Assembly: GCA_003427395.1 (NCBI GenBank)
Contig: BFEA01000108.1
Coordinates: 427,046 to 476,814, forward strand
DNA length: 49,769 bases
Direction of reading: 5' to 3'
Source: Chara braunii
Lineage: Eukaryota; Streptophyta; Charophyceae; Charales; Characeae
This document shows positions 21,613 to 32,046 of the stretch, piece after piece (position 1 is the stretch's first letter; every line of letters begins with the position of its first letter). The notes below the pieces were generated by a model. The model saw only the letters and a list, made by a program, of their open reading frames with translations. It made no database searches and was not told where the DNA came from. A program made the translations under genes and the position numbers.

Positions 21613-21812
21613 CCCTGCAGGCTGCAGGTAGTTCGTTGGGACTTCCCAGGCACTTCACGTGCAGTGCAGGACGCAGGAGGTAGTCTTCAGGATTTGGCAG
21701 CAGCACTCTGGAGGAGCGCTGCAGTAGTAGTAGTAGCGTTAGCAGTAGTCTTCAGCGCTGGGCGCGAGATACCTGCAGCACAGCGCCATCTTCACAGGTT
21801 ATTACCTGGCAC

Positions 21813-21871
<59 letters not shown>
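21813..21871. repeat. (GA)n microsatellite within LTR
   Basis: About 59 bp of GA in the element C LTR, corresponding to CT tracts of different length in the element B LTRs. Confidence 0.95.
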
Positions 21872-21876
<5 letters not shown>

Positions 21877-22445
21877 CTCCTTCTTCCTCTTCTCAGTCCA
21901 CCATCTCCCTCTCACCCTCTCGCTACCTGACTTCACTGCATCAGCAGACTAAGAGAGAGAGAACGGGATTGGTGACATTTGGATCCAGACTCAACATTGG
22001 GCTTCAGACATTTTACGAGGGATTATCTGGGACTTGTACCGAAGACTTGGTGTTGATGACATTCCCATCTTCTCCCCTTTTCTTCGTCTGATCCCCTCCT
22101 CTTCGTCTGTGTATGGTCTGGACCTGGTGCGTTCTTCCTGTGTGTAGCGCCAGGCCCTTGCACACCTTGTGATGAGGATGATGTATGTTGGGTCTGCATT
22201 GCGACATTGGTTGGGCTAGTCATTGGGATTCTAGCATTTCACTACGCTCTCTTGTACTACGTGAGGGAGGTCAGTCCCTGTCAGGTCAGGACTTTTATCT
22301 AAGTCTTCCAGCACCATTTTTGTATGTATCAGGATGTACACTGCTTGTTGAGATTCTACTAGCACTGCATTGTCCATTCAGTTCTTTTCATCACATTGGG
22401 ATCCTTGGCTATATATGTACATTGCCCAACTGGGCATGTATCAGT

Positions 22446-22459
22446 TAGTATCGGAACAC
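22446..22459 (+). promoter_or_regulatory. Element C primer binding site
   Basis: TAGTATCGGAACAC, two bases after the LTR end. It differs from the element B site by one G-to-A change at its second base. Confidence 0.7.
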
Positions 22460-23303
22460 CGCACGTGAATCTGGACAACCTGATCTGACACGTGTGTGGG
22501 GACTAAGTAGTTAACTAGTTTTGATTGATTAATTGATTGATTAGAGCACACTAGTTAGCCCCCAAAATCACGATTTTGACCTAACTGGCGAAAAACGATT
22601 TTTTTTTTCTTTCTTGGATTTTGTTTTCCCGCTATTTCTGTTGTGGAAAATCGCAATAGCGCAACACCTGGAATTTCCGTTTTCGTTTTTCTTCTGAAAA
22701 TTCGAAATTTTGTTGTTGGAAATCCGGAATATCTTTTTTTTTGAAAATTTTGAATTCCATTTGCAATTTGCCGTTATTTGGAAATCCTGAATATATATTT
22801 TGTGAATTTCCGAAATTCGTTTTTTTTTTTTAAACGGTACGGGAAATTCCTCTTGCAGTTACCATTTTCCAAACTGTGCGTACTCTCATCTGAGTAATTC
22901 CGATTTTTTTATTTTTTTTCCGGAATTCTTTTTATACGCAATTCTATGATTTTCACTATCTGATAATCATTTGCAGTCTGAAAGTTCAAAATTTTTTTCT
23001 CGTTGGTAATTTCGCACTTCAAGGGAGATTGGGAGACCTACTGAACTTGCAAAACTCGGGATTTTTTTTTAATTTCTCGAATTTGTTCTGCAAGAGTTCA
23101 AACTTTTCGTCCTTTGATTAGTGGCTCCTTATCTGGGCGATCAACCCACCCCTCCCCACCTATGTTGTTGCCCCCTCTGGTCTTCTCTATCCGTCTCCGG
23201 GTACCCCCTGCGGCGGCATTGGTGAGTTGCCACGTCAGCAACCAGTCACCACAGCAGCAGGTCACGCCAGTGCATGGTGCTCACGCGCTCAAAGACAAGC
23301 GGC
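22460..23303 (+). other. Element C untranslated leader
   Basis: AT-rich leader homologous to that of element B. It has one clear GCCACGTCAGCA motif at about 23,229 before the gag start, then weaker CACGCCAG-type copies. Confidence 0.65.
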
Positions 23304-24818
23304 ATGGATCAGCAGCCGGGAGAGACTACCGAGGCCTCTGAGACCCGCATGCTGGACATGGTAGCAGAGTTCAAGCAACGGCCAGCTGCGGCAACATCCG
23401 CACGTAAGGAGGAAGATGAGGAAGCAGAGTAACAGCGTCGCCTCGCTGAGCAACAGCGACAGGAGGACGCCGAGGCAGCAAGGAAGGCCGCAGATGAACG
23501 CCGTCGACTACGCCGAGACAAAAATCCTCGAATCCGAGGGGGACATTGAGGTGATCGCCGGTGAATGGGCAGTGGCTGCTGAAGAGGAGGATGCCCCCCC
23601 TGCTGTGCGTGGCCTTGCAACCACAATCGAACATGTGAGCGACTTGGTCGCCACCTGTGCAGCACAGCAAGAGGACATCCTCTGCGTGGACACCCTGGTC
23701 CGGAAGCAGGCTCGACTTATCGACGAACTGCTTGACCGGGCACGCCGGCTGGAACGGCAGCCTACAACAGCCACCCCCGGCCAGACCCTCCAACTTGACG
23801 GACCGCGTCAACGTCTTGGAAATCGACGTCGGGATTAAGGACGGCGCTCTAGCGACAAATCAGCGGATTGACCAGCAGATTTGTGCCGCCGCATCCAGTC
23901 CGACCGCGACTAATCGCGAGAGCATCCCAAAGTTTGACGGCCTGCCGATCTTCTGCGATGCAGCGAAGACGGACCCGATTCCATGGTGGCGCCAGTTGAA
24001 GTTGGACATTCACCACGCCAGCAACCCGAACCGGCACGCATACTTATACTCCCGCTCAGGGGGGCACGTGCCAGGCATGGCTGGACAACATGTTGTCCAC
24101 GCACACCGTCACAGTCTCCGAGCTGCATACGAAGATCAGTTGGGCTGATCTCAAGGCAGCATGGCATAAGCGGTTCCAAGTGGAGCCGCCCGAGCTGCAG
24201 GCAGCCGAGAAACTTATACGGTTCTATCAGAACGACCTGCCAAGCACGGACTGGGTAACCAAGTACCAACGCTTGGCGTCCACGCCCAACTTGTCGTCGA
24301 CCTTTGTCGCCATCAAACAGTTCTTCATCAGGAGGAGTTGTGCGGTGTTGCAGAACGCCTTGACACAAGTTGCGGAGACGCTCACCACAAGTGAGCAGCT
24401 GTTTGATAAAGCCTCGCAGATCCTCCTGACGAACACCGAAGCCAAGAATTTGGGCCGTTCGTCCGCAGCTAGCCAGGGCAGAGATCAGCATCGGCCAAAA
24501 GTGGTCGTGGTCGCAGCAACTACGCCGACCAACCCTTCAAACAAGGCTGCCTCTTCTGATGAAGGAGACAGATTGGCAGCCGCCTGGGATGGTGGCCGCC
24601 CCGCCAGAGGGCGAGGACGCGCCAAACCGAAGACACACACCAATTCATCCCCCGGGGCCGGGCCAGCAGCTCAAGAGCCTTGGACGCATTACGGTATCTT
24701 GGAAGGCGTTTACCGCATCCGGACTAAGTATCGATACTGTTTGTGGTGCAGCAGCGCGGTGCACGACACCTCGCAGTGCCTCACGCAAGTCAAAGGCAAA
24801 TCCCCTTCGGGAAAGTGA
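23304..24818 (+). pseudogene. Element C gag pseudogene
   Basis: Start ATG at 23,304 (MDQQPGETTEASETR). Order: N-terminal Glu/Arg/Ala coiled coil, Gag core (TDPIPWWRQLKLDI, LHTKISWADLKAAWHKRF, TDWVTKYQRLASTPN), basic Arg-Gly linker (GGRPARGRGRAKPK), and zinc knuckle CLWCSSAVHDTSQC, which keeps all C-C-H-C ligands. A TAA at 23,430-23,432 and three frame changes (near 23,500, 23,750 and 24,080) break the frame. The final segment 24,090-24,818 is open and ends SGK then TGA, directly after GGGAAAG; pol continues in the -1 frame. Confidence 0.88.
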
Positions 24819-25680
24819 GCACCGGTGAGAGTGATGCGGCTGCACTATCGACGCCTTCGAAACCGGTTGCTTTGCGAGCAACCTCTCTTCATTCCGAGGC
24901 ACATGCGGAAGTCGACAGTCTCTTATATTCTTATGAGGACTATGCTGCCCGGCTCGTTCCTTCGCTGGGTTCTCAAGCTCAAGGACAAGATGTGTGGCGG
25001 CTTCTTCTCCGTTGGCAACAGCGACAATGAATCGTCTTCAAGTGGTTCTCCAAGGGATTCGACCCACGAGTTCAACATAGAGGTCTTGGACCCGTTGACG
25101 TCCGAGGATTTTGCATGGCTTCCTCTCCCTTCCACAGGCTGCTTGTCGGGGCCACAATGTGCAACATTATGCGCCTATCTTCGCACATACTTAGCCTTCT
25201 ATGCACCACCACCGTCGCCGACGGATGATGAAGCTGCGGTGGGGGACATCCTTGCGTATGTTAGCAAGGTGGCCCGCGAGTTTCGTATGCAGCGCTACGA
25301 TGATAACAACGCACCGCTCCTTTATGTCCGCATCCAAGTTGGGCAATCGTCCTGCAGCGCTTTGCTGGATAGAGGTGCGACTCGCAATTTCATCAGCCAG
25401 TCCTTTATCCAAAGGGCCGGCCTTGGCGCACAAGTTCGAAGGAAGCCAAACCCGACAGCAATCAAGTTAGTAGACGGTCGGACGCAACAACTCCTCGATC
25501 GCTACATTGAAGCTGTGTCGGTTTATCTCGCACCTCATGCCTGCGAACCGGTGATGTTTGACGTCGTGGACACGGACTTCGACTTGCAAGTGCGGATCAC
25601 ACGGTTAACTTCCATCAGCAGACGCTTACCGTTCGCGACGCCTTCGGCGCCGAGGTGCCGTGTACCATTCCTCTTCCGCA
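24819..25680 (+). pseudogene. Element C pol: protease part
   Basis: The pol start (STGESDAAALSTP, LLYSYEDYAARLVP) lies in the -1 frame relative to gag. After a frame change the retropepsin domain follows: APLLYVRIQVGQ and ALLDRGATRNFIS. The catalytic triplet is D-R-G at 25,368-25,376 instead of D-S/T-G. After DVVDTDFD a 22-bp deletion at about 25,583, judged against element B, removes the conserved I-I-F-G-M-P-W motif and shifts the frame. Both changes should abolish protease activity. Confidence 0.85.
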
Positions 25681-25683
25681 CCC

Positions 25684-27199
25684 CTTGATCCGGTGCCAAG
25701 TTGTAACGGCCAAGTCTTTTTGGGCCACTTGCGCTTACGAGCGGACCGACAAGATAGGCCTGTGTTTTCTACGAGTCGTCGCGACGACAGAATCTTCACC
25801 TACGGACTTGTCTTCGGACCCCGAGTGGTGCGGCTGCTCGGCGAGTTCATCGGCGTCTTCGAGTCTTCTACCGGTGTGGTGCCAGATCGTCCGATCTCCC
25901 ACGAGATCATTCTTGAGGCCGATGTCGTGCCGCCGAAAGGATGCATCTATCGCATGAGCGAGGAAGAGCTCGCGGTTCTCCGCGCGTAACTTGATGATCT
26001 GTTGGACAAGGGCTGGATCCGCCTTAGTAGCTCACCATACGGTGCGCTAGTTCTCTTCGTACGAAAGAAGAACACGGATCTTTGCTTGTACATCGACTAC
26101 AGCAAGATCAAAGCACAAACCGTCAAGAACGAGGGACCTCTTCCGCGGATTGACGACCTTCTCGAGCGTTTGGGCGGCGCAAAATTCTTCTTGAAGTTGG
26201 ACTTGAAGTTGAGCTATCACCAAATCTTGATACACCCGCAAGATCGCTACAAATCTGCTTTCAAGACGAGGTACGGGCATTTTGAGTGGGTCGTTATGCC
26301 TTTTGGCCTCACCACTGCCCCAATGACTTCTCAAGCGGCAATGACCAACGAGTTTCGTGCGATGTTGGACCGGTTCGTGCTAGTCTACTTAGACGACATT
26401 CTCATCTATAGCCAGACATTGGAGGATCATCTTGAGCCCCTTCGGCGAGTGTGGGAGACGCTCTGCCGCGCCAAGTACAAAGCCAACTGCGACAAGTGCG
26501 AATTTGCAAGAGCTGGAATACTTGGGCCATTTTGTCACACCGGAAGGCATCAGTCCGTTGTCGGACAAGATCCAAGCCATCCAAGGGTGGCCGGAGCCGA
26601 AGAACGTCACAAATGTTCGTTCCTTTCTTGGCTTAGCCAGCGACTATTAACGCTTCATCAAGGGATACTCGAAGATCGCGGCTCATTTGTCCAAGCTTCA
26701 ATGCGAGGACCGACCATTTGACTTCGACGACAATGCGCGGACTTCCTTTTTGGCCCTCAAAGCCGCATTGTTATTTGCGGAGGTGTTGCGCATCTACAAG
26801 CCGCTTCTACCGACACGTGTCACTACCGATACGTCCGGCTATGGCATTGGTGCCGTCCTTGAGCAACATGATGGCGTGGACTGGCACTCGATCGAGTACT
26901 TTAGCAAGAAAGTGCCCGTTGTGCACTCGATTGGGGACGCACAAAAGAAGGAATTATTGGCCTTCGTACACCCGCTCAAGCACTGGCGGCATTTTCTTCT
27001 CTGTCGACGGCAGTTCCGATGGGTAACGGATAACAATCAGTTGGTCTTCTACAAGACGCAAGACACGCTCAATAGCACCATTGCCCGTTGGATGGCCTTC
27101 ATCGACCAGTTTGACATTTTCCCCGACCACATTCCGGGCAAGTCTAATCGTTTTGCAGATGCTCTTTCACTACGTCCGGACCATTGTACTGCAGTCTAG
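25684..27199 (+). pseudogene. Element C pol: reverse transcriptase and RNase H
   Basis: The linker ([29 protein letters not shown]) is followed by RT with [43 protein letters not shown] and the catalytic LVYLDDILIYS (YLDD at 26,386-26,397). RNase H has TDTSGYGIGAVLEQHDG, KKELLAFV and WVTDNNQL, so its visible acidic residues are kept. Breaks: TAA at 25,987-25,989, a 1-nt frameshift near 26,510, TAA at 26,648-26,650 and TAG at 27,197-27,199. The two TAA codons read as Gln-to-stop changes. The RT would copy element RNA to DNA in particles. Confidence 0.92.
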
Positions 27200-27505
27200 T
27201 CAACTTTTGAGATTAACGACGACTTGCGGGACAACTCCATCCGCGGCTACCAAGTCGACCCCGAGTTTTGTAACAAGTACGCAAATTGCTCCTCTCTCAA
27301 TTCGGTGCCATTGCACTATCGGATCCAAGAGGGGTACTTGCTCGTCCACTCGCGAGGAAAGGATCTTCTTTGTGTGCCGCGAGATTTACACTTGCTCACA
27401 CGGCTTCTTGGCGAGTTCCACGACGCTCCCACCACTGGACACTTTGGAGTCAATCGTACGACTAGCCGACTCCGCGAGCGCTTTTGGTGGCCCGGTCTTC
27501 TCGAC
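27200..27505 (+). pseudogene. Element C integrase N-terminal zinc domain, truncated
   Basis: Same frame as the RNase H segment: STFEINDDLRDNSIRGY, GYLLVHSRGKDLLCVPRDL, then LLGEFHDAPTTGHFGVNRT and RERFWWPGL. These are the two histidines of the HHCC zinc-binding domain of Ty3/gypsy integrase. The two cysteines and the whole DDE core are missing because the element ends here. Confidence 0.88.
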
Positions 27506-28061
27506 TCCCGCTGCCTACCTGCCTTTCAGAGCCCGAATTCCCCGCCCCTCGATTGCGATCCCCGCCCGCTCCCCAACTGCGTCCCGTTTTTCGATCCCGA
27601 TTGCGATCCCCCCTCCCTCCCCAAGTGCGCCCTGTTTCCCTGCCGATCCCGATCCCGCTATTTGCTTCTCCCGGTCCCGACCATGACTCTTCCTTTTTTT
27701 TGTTTGTAATTCCCTCTTTTTTTCTGTTTTTTTTAATTCGTACTCTTCTTTTTAAATCCTCCCTTTACACTCCCCTATCACAGCTATTTTTAGAACTGTC
27801 AATTTGTGATAATCTACGGCGTAGAGGATCGAATCCGTGAACAGATGAATAAATCCTAAGTGCAGTGCAGCCTGCAATTTTGGGTGGTCATAGGCCTGGG
27901 TGTGGACGGGTGCGAAAGGATGAATGTGGTTATGGGTGGATATGGGTAGTTGGGGGCAAAGGCCCGTAGCCATGTGTTTGATAGCCTACTGAAAGTTATT
28001 ATCACTCTGTTACTGCATGGTTTATACTATATACTATGGCAATCGATGTTATTGAATTCCT
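27506..28061. other. Pyrimidine-rich spacer
   Basis: CCCGATTGCGATCCCC-type sequence with an imperfect ~50-bp repeat (about 27,549 and 27,598), then T-rich and AT-rich DNA. No gene recognised. The long C/T frames arise from composition. Confidence 0.6.
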
Positions 28062-28507
28062 AAGGCCGGTTCATAAACCTGCAGCCTCGCGCAAGGACAC
28101 CGGCGGGCTTTGGACCGAAGCACGACTGTACACGCCCATCCCTGGGGGGTAGGTGCATGGTAAGGATTACAGACACTGCCTGCACCACCAAGGGATCGAG
28201 TCCCCTGGTTGTTGTATGTCGGTCTAGACTCTAGATTATGTGTGGGTTGCCTGATGACGTGACCATAGACTGTTCTGATGATCTTCCCTGGTCTGGGATA
28301 GCACACATTTGGTATCAATTAAGATAGTGGTCCAGATGGTAGAGCACAGTTGGCACACGATGAAACGCACGGGTTATGGTCTGGCCTGGGACTTTGTCGG
28401 GGGTTCTAGCACAGACAGCCTATCATTCACACAACGGTACAACCTTAACAATCACGAGGTTAGTGACCAACATACATGCACATATATACACTCGTTCACG
28501 AGCTATA

Positions 28508-28508
<1 letters not shown>

Positions 28509-28576
<68 letters not shown>
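28509..28576. repeat. (CA)n microsatellite
   Basis: About 68 bp of CA. Confidence 0.97.
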
Positions 28577-28581
<5 letters not shown>

Positions 28582-28589
28582 TACTTGGC

Positions 28590-29392
28590 AGGTCCCATCC
28601 AGGGGCAGGCACACCGATGATAAGTACCCTACCATAAATCGGCTTGGACTGTGAGTGGGCGAGTAGAGGCTGTTAGCCGTTAGCTCCTGGGTGGAGATAG
28701 AGACATATACATGCACATTCACACATTCCCCAGGCAGGGGGGGGCGGTGCGTTCTTGCTGGAGGAGTCTTCTGTCTTAGGTAAGTTGTATCTTATCTTCT
28801 TTCTCCTCTTTGGCAGTGACGCGAGCGTGTAGTTTGATATGAATGTCAGGAATGCCAATGCTGTTATATTTGTTTGGTTTTTGGTAAATGAGTTTTTGGT
28901 TTTGTGGGCCGATGCGGAAGGCTCTCCAAGTTTTTTCGGACCTTTGAGGGGGTCAGGTCGGTGCCTTCTTGCTGGAGTAGTCTTCTGTTTTAGGTAAGTT
29001 GCCTTCTTCCCTCCATCCCCTTATGGACTATGAAATGTATATGTAATATGTATACATAATACTTATGTATGTATATGTGCAAGTGTGCCGCTTTGCCGGC
29101 AGACGGGTGTGTGGGCACTTGGCGCTGAACCACACAAATGTGGCCAACCTTGCATTTTCTATTATATTAGCTATCTAATATCTATACCTTTTTGTTATGG
29201 ATTGATGTTTTCATTGTTTTGTCTGATTTGTGGAGGAAATGAGAGAGAATTTGGGGTACTTTAACAACACACACACTCGTTAGGTTCCATCCAAGGGGTA
29301 GGGTGCACTGATGATACATACAGTACCTACCGTAAATCAGCTTGGACTGTGAGTGGGCGAGTAGAGGCTGTTAGCCCTTAGCTCCTGGGTGA
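28590..29392. repeat. Paired direct repeats inside the retroposon
   Basis: A ~105-bp unit (GGCTTGGACTGTGAGTGGGC, GAGTAGAGGCTGTTAGCC) occurs at 28,590-28,693 and 29,283-29,392. A second unit (TTCTTGCTGGAG-AGTCTTCT, TTAGGTAAGTTG) occurs at 28,747-28,800 and 28,960-29,010. Confidence 0.85.
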
Positions 29393-30044
29393 TCTGGAAT
29401 TTAGGGGTTACATAATACTTACGGGATTTAACCGTATTGCCAGGGTGGGGTAATCTATCTCTGTTACGAGTGTCATGGACGTGAGCTGGGCTTGGGAGGG
29501 TCCTCAGATGTGGTCTGCGATACGCTTGTAAGGGATAGACCGGTAGTACTGAGACAGGTAGTAATATCACTTGAGCCTGGCATCCGATGTTCCCAGGTAA
29601 CAAGGCTTGCCTGAACGTGCCCCAACCGGGGCTTATTTTAACCCGGGTGCCTAGCACTGCTGTCTGGTCCAAGTCACCCGCTGAATAGCAAGGTGGCAGT
29701 CCTGTGTGATTAACACTGAGGTAGGATAGTGGGGATAGGGGTGTGCCAGGAGAATTGACAAGAGGATGGAGGATGGGTAGGGAGGAGGTCTCGCGATAAA
29801 ATAGATCGTCGTCACGACAGCTGATGATTGTAATGGAATCTTCGAGGAGGATTTCTCTGCAGTCCCGCCAGGAGAGAGAGTAACCCCGTGTATCCGGAAT
29901 CCGGCCTCTACAACAACCTGGATTAAAAAAAAAAAGAAAAACAATAATAGTAAATAAATAAAGGCTGGTTCATAATTATTTTTTCGATGTTTGGGTCTCG
30001 TTTAGCAGCCTTGCTTTAGGTATATATAGTGGCGTATGGCTTAC

Positions 30045-30243
30045 TTAAACCACCGGTACACGCGGGCCTGGCTGCGCGCCTCACTGCGAGCGACAAGCTT
30101 TGCCGAACCGCTGGCAGCGCACCTTTTCTCTTTTTGCTTGGCTGGCGCGACCAGTCATTGTGTCCGGTAGCCCTGGACCTCCTAATTTTTTGTAGGCGAT
30201 GAAACATTTCTCCACAAGTCTGCGGCCGTGTACTGGCGGCTTA
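30045..30243. mobile_element. MITE, family 2, copy 2 (diverged)
   Basis: The left end TTAAACCACCGGTACACG and right end CGTGTACTGGCGGCTTA are inverted, matching the 6271 element with several substitutions. About 199 bp, no ORF. Confidence 0.6.
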
Positions 30244-30298
30244 GAAGGGCTAAGAAGGCGTTCATCAACTTCACTAAGACTTGTGCTCGTGAGTAGGA

Positions 30299-30318
30299 AA
30301 AAAAAAAAAAAAAAAAAG
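30299..30318. repeat. Poly(A) run
   Basis: About 19 A followed by GAGAC and more A. Possibly a retroposon tail, but no matching body was found upstream. Confidence 0.6.
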
Positions 30319-30764
30319 AGACAAAAAACAGATAAGTTTCGACACAGTAATAGTATGACACAGACTCAGATTGCAGGTCAAGTAAGGGCATCGCCACTTC
30401 GCTTCACTCCCGGAATGTGAAAAAGACAAAAGGTATCTTTCTGTCTTTGTGGAAGATACATGCTCCATTTTGCACATTCCGGGAGTGGTGTGGCGAGGCC
30501 CTACTGCTAAGTTGTGACCTGGTTTCCCTTGAGGCTTGGACAAAAGACCAGGCATGGTATGGGTTTGCTGAACAAGGTTGGACCTGGACAGGATTGGACC
30601 TGGGAAAGGCAGGATCTGGGTACTGGGAACATTTGGGACACGGGTGGGCCTGGGTCTTTGTATTGGGAATATGTGAGCTTGTTGGGGGGGGGGGGTCCAG
30701 GTGTTGGAAATATTGAAGTTATGGGTGAGGTGAGGTCGGGGTAGAACACTTTATGGGAGAGCTG

Positions 30765-31068
30765 GGTTGGGTTGGGTTGGGTGTGGATGAAAAGAAGAGT
30801 CAAGGTTGTGATAGGTTGGTGCAGATATGTCTCCACCAACTTTTGGGCCATTTCTCGATTTATGTGTGTCATCCTTTGTCCAGGGGCCATGCTAATCTTC
30901 TGTGTATCGTTCCAATTTTAACGGATGCTCCAGAGGACAGGACTTCACCACGCTTATCACAAACTCGATTCCTTTTTTCACCCATACCCGACCCGACCTG
31001 AGACAAGTTTTCACCAACCTATCACAAACTTGACTCTTCTTTTCACCCCCACACCAGACTCAACCCAA
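30765..31068. repeat. Foldback enclosing a U6 pseudogene
   Basis: The left arm 30,765-30,824 (GTTGGGTGTGG, GAAAAGAAGAGTCAAG, TTGTGATAGGTTGGTG) is nearly the exact complement of 31,011-31,068. A third, shorter copy of the right arm lies at 30,948-30,999. The (TTGGG)n run at 30,765 and the (CCGAC)n run just beyond give pentamer-rich ends. Confidence 0.75.
30841..30938 (-). ncRNA. U6 snRNA pseudogene, nearly full length
   Basis: The minus strand reads TTAAAATTGGAACGATAC, then AGAAGATTAGCATGGCCCCT, then GGATGACAC, ATAAATCGAGAAATGG and a final CCAAAA, which is the plant U6 spliceosomal RNA from the 5' stem to its 3' end. U6 forms part of the spliceosome active centre. The invariant ACAGAGA box is ACACAGA here, and the 5' stem-loop (GTCCTCTGGAGC) is degraded. 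No plant upstream sequence element or TATA box precedes it, so it is a pseudogene or a U6-derived repeat. Confidence 0.88.
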
Positions 31069-31082
31069 CTCTCTATCTGACT

Positions 31083-31132
31083 CGACCCGACCCGACCGGG
31101 CCTGACCCGACCCGACCCGACCCGACCCAACC
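31083..31132. repeat. (CCGAC)n pentamer repeat
   Basis: About nine GACCC/CCGAC units with one interruption. The complementary-style GGGTT units lie at 30,760-30,783. Confidence 0.85.
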
Positions 31133-31458
31133 AGGGTCTCCATAAAGCTTTGTAAGTTTGTACGTGTCTGTGGCAAGTTAGGGGATTAGAATCCACACCC
31201 AGATTCGGTGCAGAAAAGGCCAGATTGGGATCCCCTTTCGTGCCACAGCCTTTACGGACGTGCACCTCAATTTTTTACCAATGTATATCCACACCAAGAT
31301 CGCGGAGAAGATGCGTGTTCAAATCCCCTTTCTTCAAGTTTCTTGTCGATTCTGGTACCGTCCAACTCATTACAGATCGTCATCATTCGAGCATATGACC
31401 TATCTTCTTGTTTTTTCTCTTTTTCTAATAATTTGGACCTTTATTGTGTGTGTCAATC

Positions 31459-31534
31459 CAGCGGGCTAGCTCAACTGGTTAGGCATGCAAGTGGCATTCT
31501 GAAGGTCGTGGGTTCAATCCCCATGGTAGCCTGC
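31459..31534 (+). ncRNA. tRNA-like sequence or tRNA-derived SINE head
   Basis: The 7-bp acceptor stem GCGGGCT pairs with AGCCTGC. An A-box-like TAGCTCAACTGGTTAGGC and a B-box-like GGTTCAATCCC are correctly spaced, and the T stem GTGGG/CCCAT pairs. The D stem and anticodon stem do not pair well, so no anticodon can be assigned. More likely a pseudo-tRNA or SINE head than an active tRNA. An AATAAA occurs at about 31,918 downstream. Confidence 0.5.
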
Positions 31535-31991
31535 ACTGCGCTTGGTGCCAACCAACTGAGATAGTCAGCTGGATCCTCCCAGTCGGTATTAGTAGGGTCC
31601 TCAGCCAACACGGGTGTGAGTGTGAATGGGTTGCGTGTGCTGTGTGGGAGAGTGTTGGTCTTAGACACTGCTGTTACTCAATCAAGATGGAGGGAGATGA
31701 AAAGGGAGGCACAGCTACTGGCAAATGCTCGGGCCTTGTGCTAGCCGGCCCCTCATCAGTGGCCCCAACCCTGCACCCTAAACCACCAGGGCAAGGGGCA
31801 AACATGCATTTACCTCTCTCCACCGAGAGAGAGGTAACCTCCCTTCACCAAGAGAGGTAGATAGTTATGCTTGCAGGGGTCCCTTGTATAGCCTTAGGAG
31901 TAGTGGTAGGTAGGCCAATAAAGCTGAAAGAATTTGAGAGAAGAATAGTGTAGTGACCTAGGCTACCAGAGTGGCCCTGGACCACTTACCC

Positions 31992-32046
31992 CGCCAGGCG
32001 GCCGGGCCGCCTGGGAAAACAAGGTGACCCAGGCGGCCCGGCTGGT
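31992..32046. repeat. GC-rich foldback
   Basis: CCAGGCGGCCGGGCCGCCTGG is followed 13 bp later by CCCAGGCGGCCCGGCTGG, a nested hairpin of very high GC in otherwise ordinary sequence. Confidence 0.75.

Larger units (their letters stand above)
21223..22443 (+). repeat. Element C 5' LTR
   Basis: About 1221 bp. It starts at an N that is T in the homologous position (NGTTACATGC) and ends GTATCA. It is the reverse complement of the element B LTRs as read on the plus strand. A GA tract lies at 21,813-21,871. GGGCC-ACAGGCCC palindromes at about 21,302 and 21,348 are the same tandem words seen in B. Confidence 0.88.
21223..27505 (+). mobile_element. Element C: Ty3/gypsy chromovirus relative, 3'-truncated
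   Basis: A plus-strand element of the element B family. It has a 5' LTR, primer site, leader, gag, protease, RT, RNase H and the first part of the integrase zinc domain. Homology stops abruptly near 27,505 in pyrimidine-rich sequence, so the integrase core, chromodomain, polypurine tract and 3' LTR are missing. It contains several nonsense codons and frameshifts. Elements B and C lie head to head with their 5' LTRs 2.3 kb apart. Confidence 0.88.
28062..29975 (+). mobile_element. Candidate 1.9-kb poly(A) retroposon with target duplication
   Basis: AAGGCCGGTTCATAA at 28,062-28,076 and AAGGCTGGTTCATAA at 29,961-29,975 (14 of 15 identical) flank a segment that ends in GCCTCTACAACAACCTGG plus an A-rich tail at 29,905-29,960. 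The last ~250 bp match the minus-strand retroposon at 5118-5348. Inside are a CA tract and two sets of direct repeats. No RT motif is visible, so it would be a 5'-truncated LINE or a composite. The 3' end is solid; the 5' boundary rests on the flank match alone. Confidence 0.5.

Noticed and set aside
28325-28380. tRNA-like A box (TGGTCCAGATGGTAGAGCA)
   Set aside because: No B box and no acceptor pairing at the right spacing.
30760-30783. Telomere-like GGGTT repeats
   Set aside because: Only a few units, inside a foldback, and not the plant-type TTTAGGG.
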